From positions 181,307 through 245,306 of the forward strand of contig NZ_FNOJ01000004.1 of the NCBI RefSeq assembly GCF_900107035.1: DNA of 64,000 nt. Reading direction: 5' to 3'. The position numbers and the translations under genes are program-made. Origin of the DNA: Alicyclobacillus hesperidum (GTDB lineage: Bacteria > Bacillota > Bacilli > Alicyclobacillales > Alicyclobacillaceae). Shown piece by piece: positions 28,070 to 36,889 of the stretch (positions within the stretch are counted from its first letter, which is position 1; each line of letters opens with the position of its first letter). Below the pieces are notes generated by a model. That model was not told the origin of the DNA, made no database searches, and was given only the letters and a program-made list of their open reading frames with translations.

Positions 28070-28750
28070 TCACGTCTCCGATGGCAGCACAATTTGCTTC
28101 ACGCCGTCGATTTCCGCAATTGCCTGAATCACTTTCTCCTTGCTTGACATGTGTTGATGAATGCGTACGTATAAATCGATATCCACGAGGCCTTTTTCTT
28201 CATCCGTACGGTCAATCAAGATTTGTTCAATACTCATTCCGAATCGCTCCAACGCGGAGCTGATTTTCCCAATGAGCCCGGGGCTATCATTGGCTGTAAT
28301 CATGATGTGCTGCATATTCTTGATGAATCGACGCTCGAGCGGTTTCAAAAGGACAAAACCAACGAGCACAAGGCCCGCACAGGTTATGCCAAGGATGTAT
28401 AAACCGGCTCCAACCGCCAATCCAATACCCGCGGTTGCCCATACGCCGGCAGCTGTCGTGAGACCGCGGATCGCGTTTCGTTGAAAGATAATGACACCGG
28501 CGCCGAGGAATCCAATTCCACTCACCACTTGCGCGGCAATTCGGCTTGGGTCTAACACAATCGTGTGATTATGGATCACATCCGCAAATGCGTATTTAGA
28601 CACAATCATCATGAGGGCACTGCCGACAGCAACCACGAAATGCGTTCGCATACCGGCCTGTTTATAGTGAACTTTCCGCTCGAACCCAATAGCCGCTCCA
28701 AGAACGCCGGCTAGCACAAGACGCAAAATAAACTCCGAATTGAGGTGCAT
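28070..28750 (-). CDS. MgtC/SapB family membrane protein
   Basis: This 226-residue protein has four to five membrane helices in its first 140 residues and a C-terminal ACT-like cytoplasmic domain. Family motifs include GAAIGFERKVHYKQAGMRTH, SRIAAQVVSGIGFLGAG and RGLTTAAGVWA. MgtC proteins protect against low magnesium or acid stress, in part by restraining the F-type ATPase. The ATG at 28750 has GAGGAGG six bases upstream; an in-frame start at 28777 lacks one. No M-box riboswitch is recognised upstream. Confidence 0.88.
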   Translation of the reverse strand: MHLNSEFILRLVLAGVLGAAIGFERKVHYKQAGMRTHFVVAVGSALMMIVSKYAFADVIHNHTIVLDPSRIAAQVVSGIGFLGAGVIIFQRNAIRGLTTAAGVWATAGIGLAVGAGLYILGITCAGLVLVGFVLLKPLERRFIKNMQHIMITANDSPGLIGKISSALERFGMSIEQILIDRTDEEKGLVDIDLYVRIHQHMSSKEKVIQAIAEIDGVKQIVLPSET

Positions 28751-28939
28751 AGAGTCCTCCTCGGCCGATTTCGTCACACTTGCGAAACAGCAGATAGCGC
28801 GAATCGCCTATGGTGAATTGTGCTGCAACAAAACACATTCAGCCATACGCTCAATTCGCCCCCCTTGCCACACCTAGGATAGGTTTCACTTTTATCCTTG
28901 GAATAATCACCAACTTTCTTTCACCTTACTACAATACAA

Positions 28940-28963
28940 CCGCCGCCTTCGACAAGGCGGCGG
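28940..28963 (-). terminator. stem-loop downstream of the sugar dehydrogenase/isomerase pair
   Basis: A 10-bp GC-rich perfect stem (CCGCCGCCTT with AAGGCGGCGG) and a 4-nt loop is followed on the minus strand by TTGTATTGTAGT. It ends the operon whose last stop is at 29014. Confidence 0.65.
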
Positions 28964-29013
28964 CAATTACGGGATGCTCCCGCTATCTATCTGAATGAAG
29001 CTATGCCTTAGAC

Positions 29014-30207
29014 TCAAACGTTGAAGGAGTCGCTCATATTGAGCACAGCACCATCCGCGGTTGGTTTGACGAATTGGGAACGTTTGATGAGTTCCTGCAG
29101 GATACTTTCGTACGCATCGGCGTCAAATGGCACATCGATCATCTGCCTTGTAAACGATGACAGCATGATCCCGTTCGCCAACAGGAGCCCGTTAAGACCT
29201 TCCGTGCCATAAGCGATGAGTGGTTCAGACGAACCGAGAATAGCGTTGATAAAGCGATCCGCGACGACGTGGTGTCCAGTCGGCACCTTGGTGTCTACCG
29301 GGATTTCCGTGTACCAATTCTCGACATGAGCAAATCCTAGTTTTGATTCCGCAGAGAACTTGAACATCGACTCGCGATTTCGATGGAATACAATCTTTGC
29401 ATCCTCGTACACCACCTTGCCGTGTTCCCCGACAATCTCCAGGCGGTTCGTGCCAGGCGACTCGCCTGTCGTGACAATAAAGTGACCTATCATACCGTTT
29501 TCGTGTTCAAAGTACGCTGTGACTTCGTCCTCTACCTCAATCTTATGGTATTTGCCGATGTGCGCAAAGCCGCTGATACGCGAAGGAAGGCCGAACAGCC
29601 ATTGGTACATGTCGAGATTGTGCGGGCACTGGTTCGTTAGAATGCCGCCTCCTTCGCCCGCCCACGTGGCACGCCAACTTCCGCTGTCGTAGTACGCTTG
29701 TGTGCGAAACCAAGTTGTGTTGATCCATGTGACACGAGTTAAGCGGCCGAGATCGCCGTGGTCAATAAGGTCTTTTAATTTTTGATAAAACGGATACGTC
29801 CGTTCCTGAAACATGATACCAAATTGCAGGTCGGGCTTTCTGCGCTTTGCGTCTTCGTAAGCATCAATCATCTTTTTCGCATCGTTCACATGAACAGCGA
29901 GTGGCTTTTCGCAAAGCACATGGATGCCCCGGGCAAAGGCGTCGATCGCGACAGGTACATGTGCGTAATGGGGTACGGCGATGATGACGGCGTCAAGTCC
30001 ACTGTGATCGAACAGATCTAGATGATTGTAGTAAGGAGTTGTTCTGTAACGTCTGGCGAACGCATCCGCGTGCTCGCGGACGACGTCGCACACGCCCACA
30101 ACCTCGACGTGATCCATGTCCGATAAGTAGGACATATGTGTCGTTCCGATATTGCCGAGACCCACTAGTCCGACTTTCACTGTACCGCTTGCATGTGATG
30201 CCGTCAT
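29014..30207 (-). CDS. Gfo/Idh/MocA family dehydrogenase
   Basis: This NAD(P)-dependent sugar/inositol-type oxidoreductase has 397 residues. The Rossmann motif GLVGLGNIGTTH is at the N-terminus and the family lysine is in VLCEKPLAVH, followed by a C-terminal beta-sheet domain with GGGILTNQCPHNLD. The ATG at 30207 has GAGGAG nine bases upstream; the TTG three codons earlier directly abuts that site. It is co-transcribed with a sugar-phosphate isomerase-like gene 17 bp upstream, suggesting a carbohydrate or polyol route; the substrate is unknown. Confidence 0.85.
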   Translation of the reverse strand: MTASHASGTVKVGLVGLGNIGTTHMSYLSDMDHVEVVGVCDVVREHADAFARRYRTTPYYNHLDLFDHSGLDAVIIAVPHYAHVPVAIDAFARGIHVLCEKPLAVHVNDAKKMIDAYEDAKRRKPDLQFGIMFQERTYPFYQKLKDLIDHGDLGRLTRVTWINTTWFRTQAYYDSGSWRATWAGEGGGILTNQCPHNLDMYQWLFGLPSRISGFAHIGKYHKIEVEDEVTAYFEHENGMIGHFIVTTGESPGTNRLEIVGEHGKVVYEDAKIVFHRNRESMFKFSAESKLGFAHVENWYTEIPVDTKVPTGHHVVADRFINAILGSSEPLIAYGTEGLNGLLLANGIMLSSFTRQMIDVPFDADAYESILQELIKRSQFVKPTADGAVLNMSDSFNV

Positions 30208-30224
30208 CCTTTTCAACTCCTCTT

Positions 30225-31040
30225 TTATTCCAAGTTGGCCAAGTAGTCCTGTAAAATCGCTAGATGCTTGGGTAATGCCGTTTCAGCTGCTTCGATTTCC
30301 GGGTGCCACTTGCGCTCCCATTCGATACAGAGAACTCCATCGTAGCCATGAGCGACAAGTGTCTGGACGATCTCGCGAACAGGCACCTCCCCTTGGTTGA
30401 ATGCGACCAATTGCCACCCGTCACCGACTCTGCGTGCGTCCTTGAGATGGACGTGCCGCAATGTCTCGTTCAAATTTTCGAAAGTTTCAACGACGGTTTC
30501 ACCCATGCGGTATGGGTGATGAGTGTCCCACAGGGCACCGATTGCCGAACTTCCCACTTGCGAGACGACATCGCGAACCAAACTGGAATGCGAGAAGTCG
30601 TCGTGCGTCTCAAGCAGGACGGCAACACCTAATGCCTCTGCTCGTGGAGCCACTTGTGCCAATGCATCCGCCACATAAGCAACCGCTTGTGCATCACTTA
30701 AATGATCCGCACGAAAGGTTCCACCAAATGTCCTCACAAAGGGCACCTCGAGGCGTGCTGCCAGCTCTATGTACTGCAGCAACTCCTTCACGTTTTGCCG
30801 CCGCTCCCCTTCATCGGCCGTTGCAAACTTCGTGGACGCCCCGATCCCGACCATCTCAACGCCGCTATCGACTGCCAGACGTTTGAGTCGCTGCTGCACA
30901 TCTCTGTCAAGTTCCGGAGAAATGACTTCGCCGTCCAAAAGGCGAATCTCAACACCGTCAAATCCGAATTGAACGGCTTTTGCAAACACTTCTTCGATGG
31001 ACCACTCGGGACACGCGAGATTGGAATATGCAATGCGCAT
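30225..31040 (-). CDS. sugar phosphate isomerase/epimerase family protein (TIM barrel)
   Basis: This 271-residue AP-endonuclease-2-like TIM barrel (IolE/IolI/xylose-isomerase-like) has GFDGVEIRLLDG near the N-terminus. Metal-ligand-type residues occur in LLETHDDFS, GALWDTHHPYRMG, RHVHLKDARR and LCIEWERKW. It probably isomerises or epimerises a keto-sugar made or used by the neighbouring dehydrogenase. The ATG at 31040 has GGAGG nine bases upstream, better placed than ATG 31046. It is the first gene of the pair. Confidence 0.82.
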   Translation of the reverse strand: MRIAYSNLACPEWSIEEVFAKAVQFGFDGVEIRLLDGEVISPELDRDVQQRLKRLAVDSGVEMVGIGASTKFATADEGERRQNVKELLQYIELAARLEVPFVRTFGGTFRADHLSDAQAVAYVADALAQVAPRAEALGVAVLLETHDDFSHSSLVRDVVSQVGSSAIGALWDTHHPYRMGETVVETFENLNETLRHVHLKDARRVGDGWQLVAFNQGEVPVREIVQTLVAHGYDGVLCIEWERKWHPEIEAAETALPKHLAILQDYLANLE

Positions 31041-31126
31041 GGACATGTTCCTCCCTGTTTGCTCAATCAAACACCAAAGATGGCGTCCTTACCTAACAGA
31101 ACATATGCCACATGCGAAAAGAAAAG

Positions 31127-31140
31127 AGTAAGCGCTTCCT
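31127..31140 (-). promoter_or_regulatory. LacI/CcpA-type operator candidate
   Basis: AGTAAGCGCTTCCT is centred on the 8-bp palindrome AAGCGCTT, the typical core of LacI-family and cre sites, 87 bp upstream of the isomerase start. A possible minus-strand -35 (TTGTCA) lies just upstream of it. The rest of the gap 31041-31331 shows nothing else I can name. Confidence 0.45.
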
Positions 31141-31331
31141 ATGAAGGATTGACAACCGCACGGTACTAAACGATCTGGATTGGACACCGAAAAATAGGGC
31201 TTCTCCAGACAACGGGTCATAAGAAGATTGAATACTTCGCCTTTTCGAACTAAAATTCCGAAGTAATCATCCCGCGCTATTCTTTACTATGCCAATAGTT
31301 TAGTCCAAACGATTACGAAAACCACTAGCCA

Positions 31332-32177
31332 TCATAGCCTTTGCTCCAGCCGCGACACTTTTACCAGTTCCAGTACCTTTTGCGCCGTTTCCTCAATGGC
31401 GCGATCCGTCACGTCAATAAGCGGGCAACCGAGATCCCGTACTACGGTTTCAGCATACAGTAGCTCTTCTTCGATCCGCCTTCGGTCCGCGTACTGGGCG
31501 TGCATGGGCAACCCCATGTGCCGCAGGCGTTCACTCCGAATCCGGATCATGTTGTCCACACGCATGGTGAAACCCACGATGCGTTCGCGGGGAATTTGCC
31601 GCAACTCGCCGGGGAGGCGCACCTCCGGCACCAGGGGTAAATTTGCGACACGCACGCCTTTGTGTGCAAGAAACACACTGACTGGCGTCTTCGAAGTGCG
31701 CGATACGCCAAGTAAAACGATATCTGCGTTTAACAATGCGCGTGGATCTCGGCCGTCATCCGCTTTCACGGCGAACTCGATGGCATCCACGCGCTTAAAA
31801 TACTCGTCGTTGAGCGTATGCAGAAGGCCTGGCTGGCGCTTTGGATGACCGTGAAAGGTATCGATAAACGCTTGCATCATCGGCCCCATAATGTCGACGA
31901 CACGAACGCCGCGGCGAATGCTTTCCACTTTCATCATTTCGCGGAGTTCAGGCTGTACGAGCGTATATGCGATGAAGCCGCCCGAACGCTCGGCGGTTTC
32001 GACGACGTCCCGAATTTCATCTTCCGTCCGCAGTTGAGCATATCGCACAATGTGCACGCGCCGCATATCAAATTGGTGGATTGCCGCTTGTACGACCGCT
32101 TCCGCAGTATCGCCAAGCGAATCCGAACACACGTAAATGGTTTGCGCCTCGGCGCGCCAGGCCTCGGTCATCGCCAT
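31332..32177 (-). CDS. PPDK regulatory protein (bifunctional kinase/pyrophosphorylase, DUF299)
   Basis: This protein of about 281 residues belongs to the PEP synthase/PPDK regulatory family. It has the P-loop-like GVSRTSKTPVSVFLAHKG and the N-terminal IYVCSDSLGDTAEAV. Such proteins inactivate PPDK by ADP-dependent phosphorylation of a threonine next to the catalytic histidine and reactivate it by phosphorolysis. The target ppdK, with the required GGMTSHA site, is two genes upstream in the same direction. The start is uncertain among 32189, 32177 and 32171; GGGGGA sits before 32177 and the gene overlaps ccpN. Confidence 0.88.
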   Translation of the reverse strand: MAMTEAWRAEAQTIYVCSDSLGDTAEAVVQAAIHQFDMRRVHIVRYAQLRTEDEIRDVVETAERSGGFIAYTLVQPELREMMKVESIRRGVRVVDIMGPMMQAFIDTFHGHPKRQPGLLHTLNDEYFKRVDAIEFAVKADDGRDPRALLNADIVLLGVSRTSKTPVSVFLAHKGVRVANLPLVPEVRLPGELRQIPRERIVGFTMRVDNMIRIRSERLRHMGLPMHAQYADRRRIEEELLYAETVVRDLGCPLIDVTDRAIEETAQKVLELVKVSRLEQRL

Positions 32178-32821
32178 GTTGTCCCCCATTCCGCGACCAA
32201 CCGTGCCAAGGTGGTCTTTGTGATGCGGCCCACGACAAGCGGCCGCATATCGTCCCTCTCATGCATATGTACAACAGGCAGGCTATCCACCTTATATTCG
32301 ATCATCCGCTTGGCGGCATCCACCACCCGATCCGCCGGCGTCACAGTCTCGATATTCGGGTAGCGCGTCATGACCATGCCAACCGGCAGCGTTGTAGCAT
32401 TGGCATTGCCTAGAGTAAATTTCAACATGTCTTTGCGCGACACTACACCTTGAAGCCCACCGTCATCGTCGGCCACAATAAGTCCGCCGACGTCTTCCAA
32501 AAACATGGTGATGACAGCGTCGTGCACAGTCGTCGTCTCACGAACGATGACGGGCAGCGATTGGACATCGGCCACGCGCAAGGTGTCCCACGGCGCCTTT
32601 TCGCCGTTTGCACTCTCTTCACCAAGGAAATAGCCGACGCGCGGCTTCGCGTCCAACTTCCCCAGCATGACGAGCAAGGACAGATCGGATCGCAAGGTTG
32701 GGCGGCTGACGCCGAGCATCTCAGCGAGTTGGTCGCCCGTAATCGGCTGGTGCGTCCGCACGAGCCGCAGAATTTGCTGTTGACGAGGTGTGAGTTCGAT
32801 GCTTCTCAGCTCCTCCAACAA
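32168..32821 (-). CDS. ccpN: CcpN-like transcriptional repressor (HTH plus two CBS domains)
   Basis: This protein of about 217 residues has an N-terminal helix-turn-helix (residues about 10-60, DQLAEMLGVSRPTLRSDLSLL) and two CBS domains. It matches CcpN of Bacillus, which represses gluconeogenic genes on glycolytic carbon sources; CcpN is also adjacent to the PPDK-regulator family gene there. The start is unclear: two TTG codons at 32821 and 32818 have no ribosome site, while the only good one (GGAGGAG) lies inside the frame just after them. Homologues begin near the SIEL residues. Expected targets here are ppdK and possibly glpX. Confidence 0.85.
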   Translation of the reverse strand: MLEELRSIELTPRQQQILRLVRTHQPITGDQLAEMLGVSRPTLRSDLSLLVMLGKLDAKPRVGYFLGEESANGEKAPWDTLRVADVQSLPVIVRETTTVHDAVITMFLEDVGGLIVADDDGGLQGVVSRKDMLKFTLGNANATTLPVGMVMTRYPNIETVTPADRVVDAAKRMIEYKVDSLPVVHMHERDDMRPLVVGRITKTTLARLVAEWGTTWR

Positions 32822-32824
32822 CGT

Positions 32825-32854
32825 ACGGCCTGGCTACACGAACTGCCAGGCCGT
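32825..32854 (-). other. 10-bp inverted repeat between ppdK and ccpN
   Basis: ACGGCCTGGC (32825-32834) and GCCAGGCCGT (32845-32854) are perfect complements separated by 10 nt. They sit immediately upstream of the first possible ccpN start codon and 74 bp after the ppdK stop. There is no U run on either strand, so this is either a weak terminator, an RNA structure affecting ccpN translation, or an operator. Confidence 0.6.
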
Positions 32855-32927
32855 CCAAGATGACCTCTTCGCCACCATTGTACACCATGTCTATGTTTTG
32901 CGGCGCAATCGTTTTGCGCAGACCTAG

Positions 32928-35618
32928 TCAGCCGATCCGCTCGTGCTGCAGGGCGGCCTGTGCCGCCGCAATACGCGCCACCGGGATGCGGAACGGCGAG
33001 CAACTCACGTAGTCGAGTCCAAGTTCCTCACAGAACGCAATCGAGGCCGGGTCTCCCCCATGTTCGCCGCATACACCCGTTTTCAAATCGGGACGTCGTG
33101 ACTTTCCTGACTCGACTGCCCATCGTATTAACCGTCCAACCCCACGCGTATCCAGTGTTTCAAACGGATTCGAAGAAAGGATATCGCGATCGAAATAGAC
33201 GTTGAGGAACTTTCCCTCAGCATCGTCGCGACTAAACGCGTATGTCATCTGCGTCAAATCATTTGTTCCAAACGAGAAAAACGACGCATCTTCCGCAATT
33301 TCGTCTGCCGTCAAGGCGGCGCGCGGCACCTCAATCATCGTTCCGATCCGGAAATCAATCGTCACACCCAGCCGTTCCATCACAGCCTGCCCGACCTGTT
33401 CCATACGTTCGCGCAAGTGGCGCAACTCCTTCGTCGAGCCGATGAGTGGCAGCATGACCTCCAACTCGACCTGAATTCCGCTTTCAACTGCTTGTGCCGC
33501 GGCTATCACGATAGCTTCCATTTGCATGTCGTAAATCTCGGGGTAGACGATGCCCAGGCGAGAGCCGCGCAGCCCCATCATCGGATTGGCTTCGCGCAAG
33601 TAACGAGCTTGGCACAACAATTGTTCGACCTCGGCGATTTCGCTTTCACTCGTAGCCTTTGCCCGCAACCGCCCAAGATTTGCAACCAGTTCTTCTTCCC
33701 GTGGCAAAAACTCGTGTAAAGGCGGATCGAGCAGGCGGATCGTGACAGGAAGTCCGTCCATCACGCGGAATATCTCGGTGAAGTCTGCCACTTGCAGCGG
33801 CAGGAGTTCGTCCAAAGCCGCCTTTCGCTCCACAGCGTGGGTCGCTAGAATCATCCGCTGCACCAGCGGCACGCGAGCAGGTGATAAGAACATGTGCTCC
33901 GTACGGCAGAGGCCGATGCCTTCCGCGCCAAATTCGCGAGCACGGCGCGCATCTTCAGGTGTGTCGGCATTCGCCCGGACGCGCAAGCGGCGAACTTGGT
34001 CGGCGATGGCAAGCAATTCATTGAGCTCGTTGGCCATTTGCGCTTCGGCGAGCGTACCTTGGCCAATAAACACCATTCCCATGCCGCCATCGACAGAAAC
34101 CCAATCGCCCTCGCGAAGCATGGCTTCACCGGCACAAAGCGTGAGTTTTTCCATGTCAATACGCAGATCGTCGCAGCCGCAGACGGCAGGCTTGCCGATG
34201 CCACGAGCGACGACCGCTGCATGGCTGGTCATTCCGCCGTGCAGCGTCACGACGCCTTCAGCGGCAAGAACGCCGTGGATGTCTTCAGGCGTCGTCTCCG
34301 GCCTCACCAAAATCACCCGTTCCCCACGCCCTGCCCACGCAACAGCCGTATTGGCGTCAAAGACGATACGCCCGACGGCCGCCCCGGGCGAGGCTGGTAG
34401 GCCTTTTGTGAGAACAGCAAGCCCATCCGTGGATTGTAGCCGCCTGTAAAGCAGTTGTCGCAAATGCTGTGCATCGACGCGAAGTAACGCTTCTTGCGGC
34501 TGAATAAGTCCTTCGTGCACCATGTCGATCGCGATTTTGACTGCAGCCTGTGCTGTGCGTTTGCCGTTTCGCGTCTGAAGTACATATAACCTGCCGCGCT
34601 CGACCGTGAATTCGACATCTTGCATGTCGCGAAACCTGGTTTCCAACTGATGCGCAACGGTTATCAGCGAACGATACACCGTTGGCATTTTAATCGCCAA
34701 CTCTGCGATAGGTTGCGGTGTACGCGTGCCGGCGACAACTTCCTCACCTTGAGCGTTGACAAGGAATTCTCCGAAGAGCGCCCGTTCGCCGGTTGCAGGG
34801 TGGCGCGTGAAGATGACGCCGGTGCCGCTGTCTTCACCGATATTGCCAAAGACCATTGCCTGTACGTTGACGGCGGTGCCAAGATCCTCGCTCAAGTTAT
34901 GCAACTTTCGGTACACCATTGCACGTTGGCTGCGCCACGAGCGAAAGACCGCTTCAATAGCCAGCCGCAACTGTGTGTGTACGTCCTGCGGGAACGGTTC
35001 GCCGACGCGCTCGGCATACACGCGCAGGCATGTGGCGACGACTTCCTTCCAGGCGCCGGCTGCCAAATCTCCGTCGAACTTGCAACCGTGGCGTGCCTTT
35101 GCACTCTGCAAGACGTGTTCAAACGGATCGAGCGGCACATGAAAAACCACGTTTGCGAACATTTGTATGAGACGACGATAGGAGTCGTAGGCAAAAGCGG
35201 GGTTTTGCGACTGGTACGCCAAAGCCCGAACCGTTACATCGTTGAGACCTAAATTGAGGATGGTATCCATCATACCGGGCATCGACACAGGAGCCCCGGA
35301 ACGCACAGAGACCAACAGAGGATGAAAAGCATCTCCAAACCGCTTGCCCGCCGCTCGTTCGAGGCGCAACATGGCCATGGAAACCTCGCTTTGCAGATGG
35401 TCGGGCAAACGTTCGCCTGCTTGCCAAAACGCCTTGCAAGCTTCTGTGGTAATCGTGAAGCCAGGTGGCACAGGCAACCCCCACTGCACCATTTGGGCAA
35501 GATTTGCGCCTTTTCCGCCAAGCCTGGTCCGATCGCGCGGATCGGCCTGATCAAACGCATATACCCAAACGGAACGAGCCTGCTGCCCCTCTATGGTGAC
35601 ATCGTCAATTCTCTCCAT
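32928..35618 (-). CDS. ppdK: pyruvate, phosphate dikinase
   Basis: This full-length PPDK of 896 residues interconverts pyruvate + ATP + Pi and PEP + AMP + PPi. It has an N-terminal ATP-grasp domain (LGGKGANLAQM), the swivelling phosphohistidine domain (GGMTSHAAVVARGIGKPA, carrying the regulatory threonine) and a C-terminal PEP/pyruvate barrel with the catalytic cysteine in TGVCGEHGGDP. The ATG at 35618 follows AGGGAGG. It is first of a minus-strand set ppdK, ccpN, PPDK regulator, and is divergent from glpX, which supports a gluconeogenic role on organic acids or aromatics. Confidence 0.95.
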   Translation of the reverse strand: MERIDDVTIEGQQARSVWVYAFDQADPRDRTRLGGKGANLAQMVQWGLPVPPGFTITTEACKAFWQAGERLPDHLQSEVSMAMLRLERAAGKRFGDAFHPLLVSVRSGAPVSMPGMMDTILNLGLNDVTVRALAYQSQNPAFAYDSYRRLIQMFANVVFHVPLDPFEHVLQSAKARHGCKFDGDLAAGAWKEVVATCLRVYAERVGEPFPQDVHTQLRLAIEAVFRSWRSQRAMVYRKLHNLSEDLGTAVNVQAMVFGNIGEDSGTGVIFTRHPATGERALFGEFLVNAQGEEVVAGTRTPQPIAELAIKMPTVYRSLITVAHQLETRFRDMQDVEFTVERGRLYVLQTRNGKRTAQAAVKIAIDMVHEGLIQPQEALLRVDAQHLRQLLYRRLQSTDGLAVLTKGLPASPGAAVGRIVFDANTAVAWAGRGERVILVRPETTPEDIHGVLAAEGVVTLHGGMTSHAAVVARGIGKPAVCGCDDLRIDMEKLTLCAGEAMLREGDWVSVDGGMGMVFIGQGTLAEAQMANELNELLAIADQVRRLRVRANADTPEDARRAREFGAEGIGLCRTEHMFLSPARVPLVQRMILATHAVERKAALDELLPLQVADFTEIFRVMDGLPVTIRLLDPPLHEFLPREEELVANLGRLRAKATSESEIAEVEQLLCQARYLREANPMMGLRGSRLGIVYPEIYDMQMEAIVIAAAQAVESGIQVELEVMLPLIGSTKELRHLRERMEQVGQAVMERLGVTIDFRIGTMIEVPRAALTADEIAEDASFFSFGTNDLTQMTYAFSRDDAEGKFLNVYFDRDILSSNPFETLDTRGVGRLIRWAVESGKSRRPDLKTGVCGEHGGDPASIAFCEELGLDYVSCSPFRIPVARIAAAQAALQHERIG

Positions 35619-35852
35619 GACCAGGCCTCCCTATCGTTCAAACATGAAATGCTGAATTGCAGGAATGATTGGTACCATAGAAATAACACACTTTTAATTA
35701 TGACGCAATATTTACGATGATGCGTTGATTTCGGCGCAAGTATGATGTCATAATAGCAAGCAACAGGATGGTCTGTTTCGCGAACACATCTGAATGGTGC
35801 GATGCGCAGCGTACATTGAATGGGGTTTAGCGTTTGGGAGGGAAATCTGAAT

Positions 35853-36821
35853 ATGGAGAGAGAATTAGCACTCGAGTTGGTTCGCGTCACGGAAGCTGCC
35901 GCGCTTGCGTCCTGCTCCTTTGTTGGCCGCGGTCACTGCGACGGCGCGGATGGAGCTGCCACCGAGGCCATGCGAGAAATGCTGAAATCGGTGGACATTC
36001 GCGGCACCGTCGTGATCGGTGAAGGTGAAATGGATGAGGCACCCATGCTTGCGCAAGGCGAACAAGTAGGTAACGGACACGGGCCGGATGTCGATGTCGC
36101 CGTCGATCCGATAGAAGGCACTACGATGTTGGCGAAAGCCCTGCCCAATGCCATGTCTGTCGCGGCCATCGCGCCGCGGGGCCAACTCCTGACTGCACCT
36201 GACATCTATATGGAAAAACTCGCTTGCGGGCCACGTCTGCGCGGCCTGCTCTCACTCGATGCCCCTCTTCCCGTGACCCTGCAACAGGCCGCGCAAGCGC
36301 TCGGCAAACCGCTCCAAGAGTTGACCATTGCGGTCCTCGAGCGCGATCGACATCGCGCACATATCGAGCTGGCTCGCCGCCTTGGTGTGCGCGTCAAACT
36401 GCTGGCCGGTGGCGACGTGATTGGCGCCATCGCAACAGCATTGCCACGGGGTGGCACCGATCTATACATCGGCTCCGGCGGCGCGCCCGAAGGCGTACTG
36501 GCAGCCGTCGCGCTACGTTGCCTTGGCGGCGACTTTCAAGGGCGGCTTTTGCCAGAAACGCAAGAACAGCGCGATCGCTGCCTAAAGCTTGGCATCCAGG
36601 ACCCAACACAAACCTTGCAATTGCACGATCTCGCAGGAAACGACGACGCCATTTTTGCGGCGACCGGCATTACGGATGGGGATTGGTTAAACGGAGTTAC
36701 GCGCGAAGGCGACTACCTGCACACGCATTCGGTTGTGTTGCGGGCCGGTACTGGCACCATCCGCCACGTGAATGCCATTCACCATCGCCCGCTGCAAGTT
36801 CGCCTTGCGCAATCGGGATGA
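35853..36821 (+). CDS. glpX: class II fructose-1,6-bisphosphatase
   Basis: This GlpX-type phosphatase of 322 residues (B. subtilis GlpX is 321) catalyses the committed step of gluconeogenesis. The metal/substrate motif VDVAVDPIEGTTMLAKALPN and IGEGEMDEAPML are present. The ATG at 35853 has GGGAGGG upstream; the frame is open to 35820 without a ribosome site. The 234-bp gap to ppdK (35619-35852) must hold two divergent promoters; I could not find a convincing CcpN operator in it, only an inverted repeat around 35702-35728. Confidence 0.94.
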   Translation: MERELALELVRVTEAAALASCSFVGRGHCDGADGAATEAMREMLKSVDIRGTVVIGEGEMDEAPMLAQGEQVGNGHGPDVDVAVDPIEGTTMLAKALPNAMSVAAIAPRGQLLTAPDIYMEKLACGPRLRGLLSLDAPLPVTLQQAAQALGKPLQELTIAVLERDRHRAHIELARRLGVRVKLLAGGDVIGAIATALPRGGTDLYIGSGGAPEGVLAAVALRCLGGDFQGRLLPETQEQRDRCLKLGIQDPTQTLQLHDLAGNDDAIFAATGITDGDWLNGVTREGDYLHTHSVVLRAGTGTIRHVNAIHHRPLQVRLAQSG

Positions 36822-36835
36822 AATAACCTAGAACA

Positions 36836-36881
36836 AAGAGCCTGCTAATGGCCATCAAGACTCGCCAGCCAGCAGGCTCTT
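36836..36881. terminator. bidirectional terminator between glpX and the catabolic island
   Basis: An 11-bp perfect stem (AAGAGCCTGCT with AGCAGGCTCTT) and a 24-nt loop lie between the convergent glpX and DUF1932 gene stops, with TTCTCGTTTG following on the plus strand. Confidence 0.75.
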
Positions 36882-36889
36882 CTCGTTTG

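Noticed and set aside
28751..28939. Magnesium riboswitch (M-box) upstream of mgtC
   Set aside because: The spacer is short and none of the M-box conserved helices could be seen on the minus strand.
35619..35852. CcpN operator between ppdK and glpX
   Set aside because: Sequences such as TATGACATCATAC near 35740-35752 match the TRTGHYATAYW pattern only partly, and I could not justify a call.
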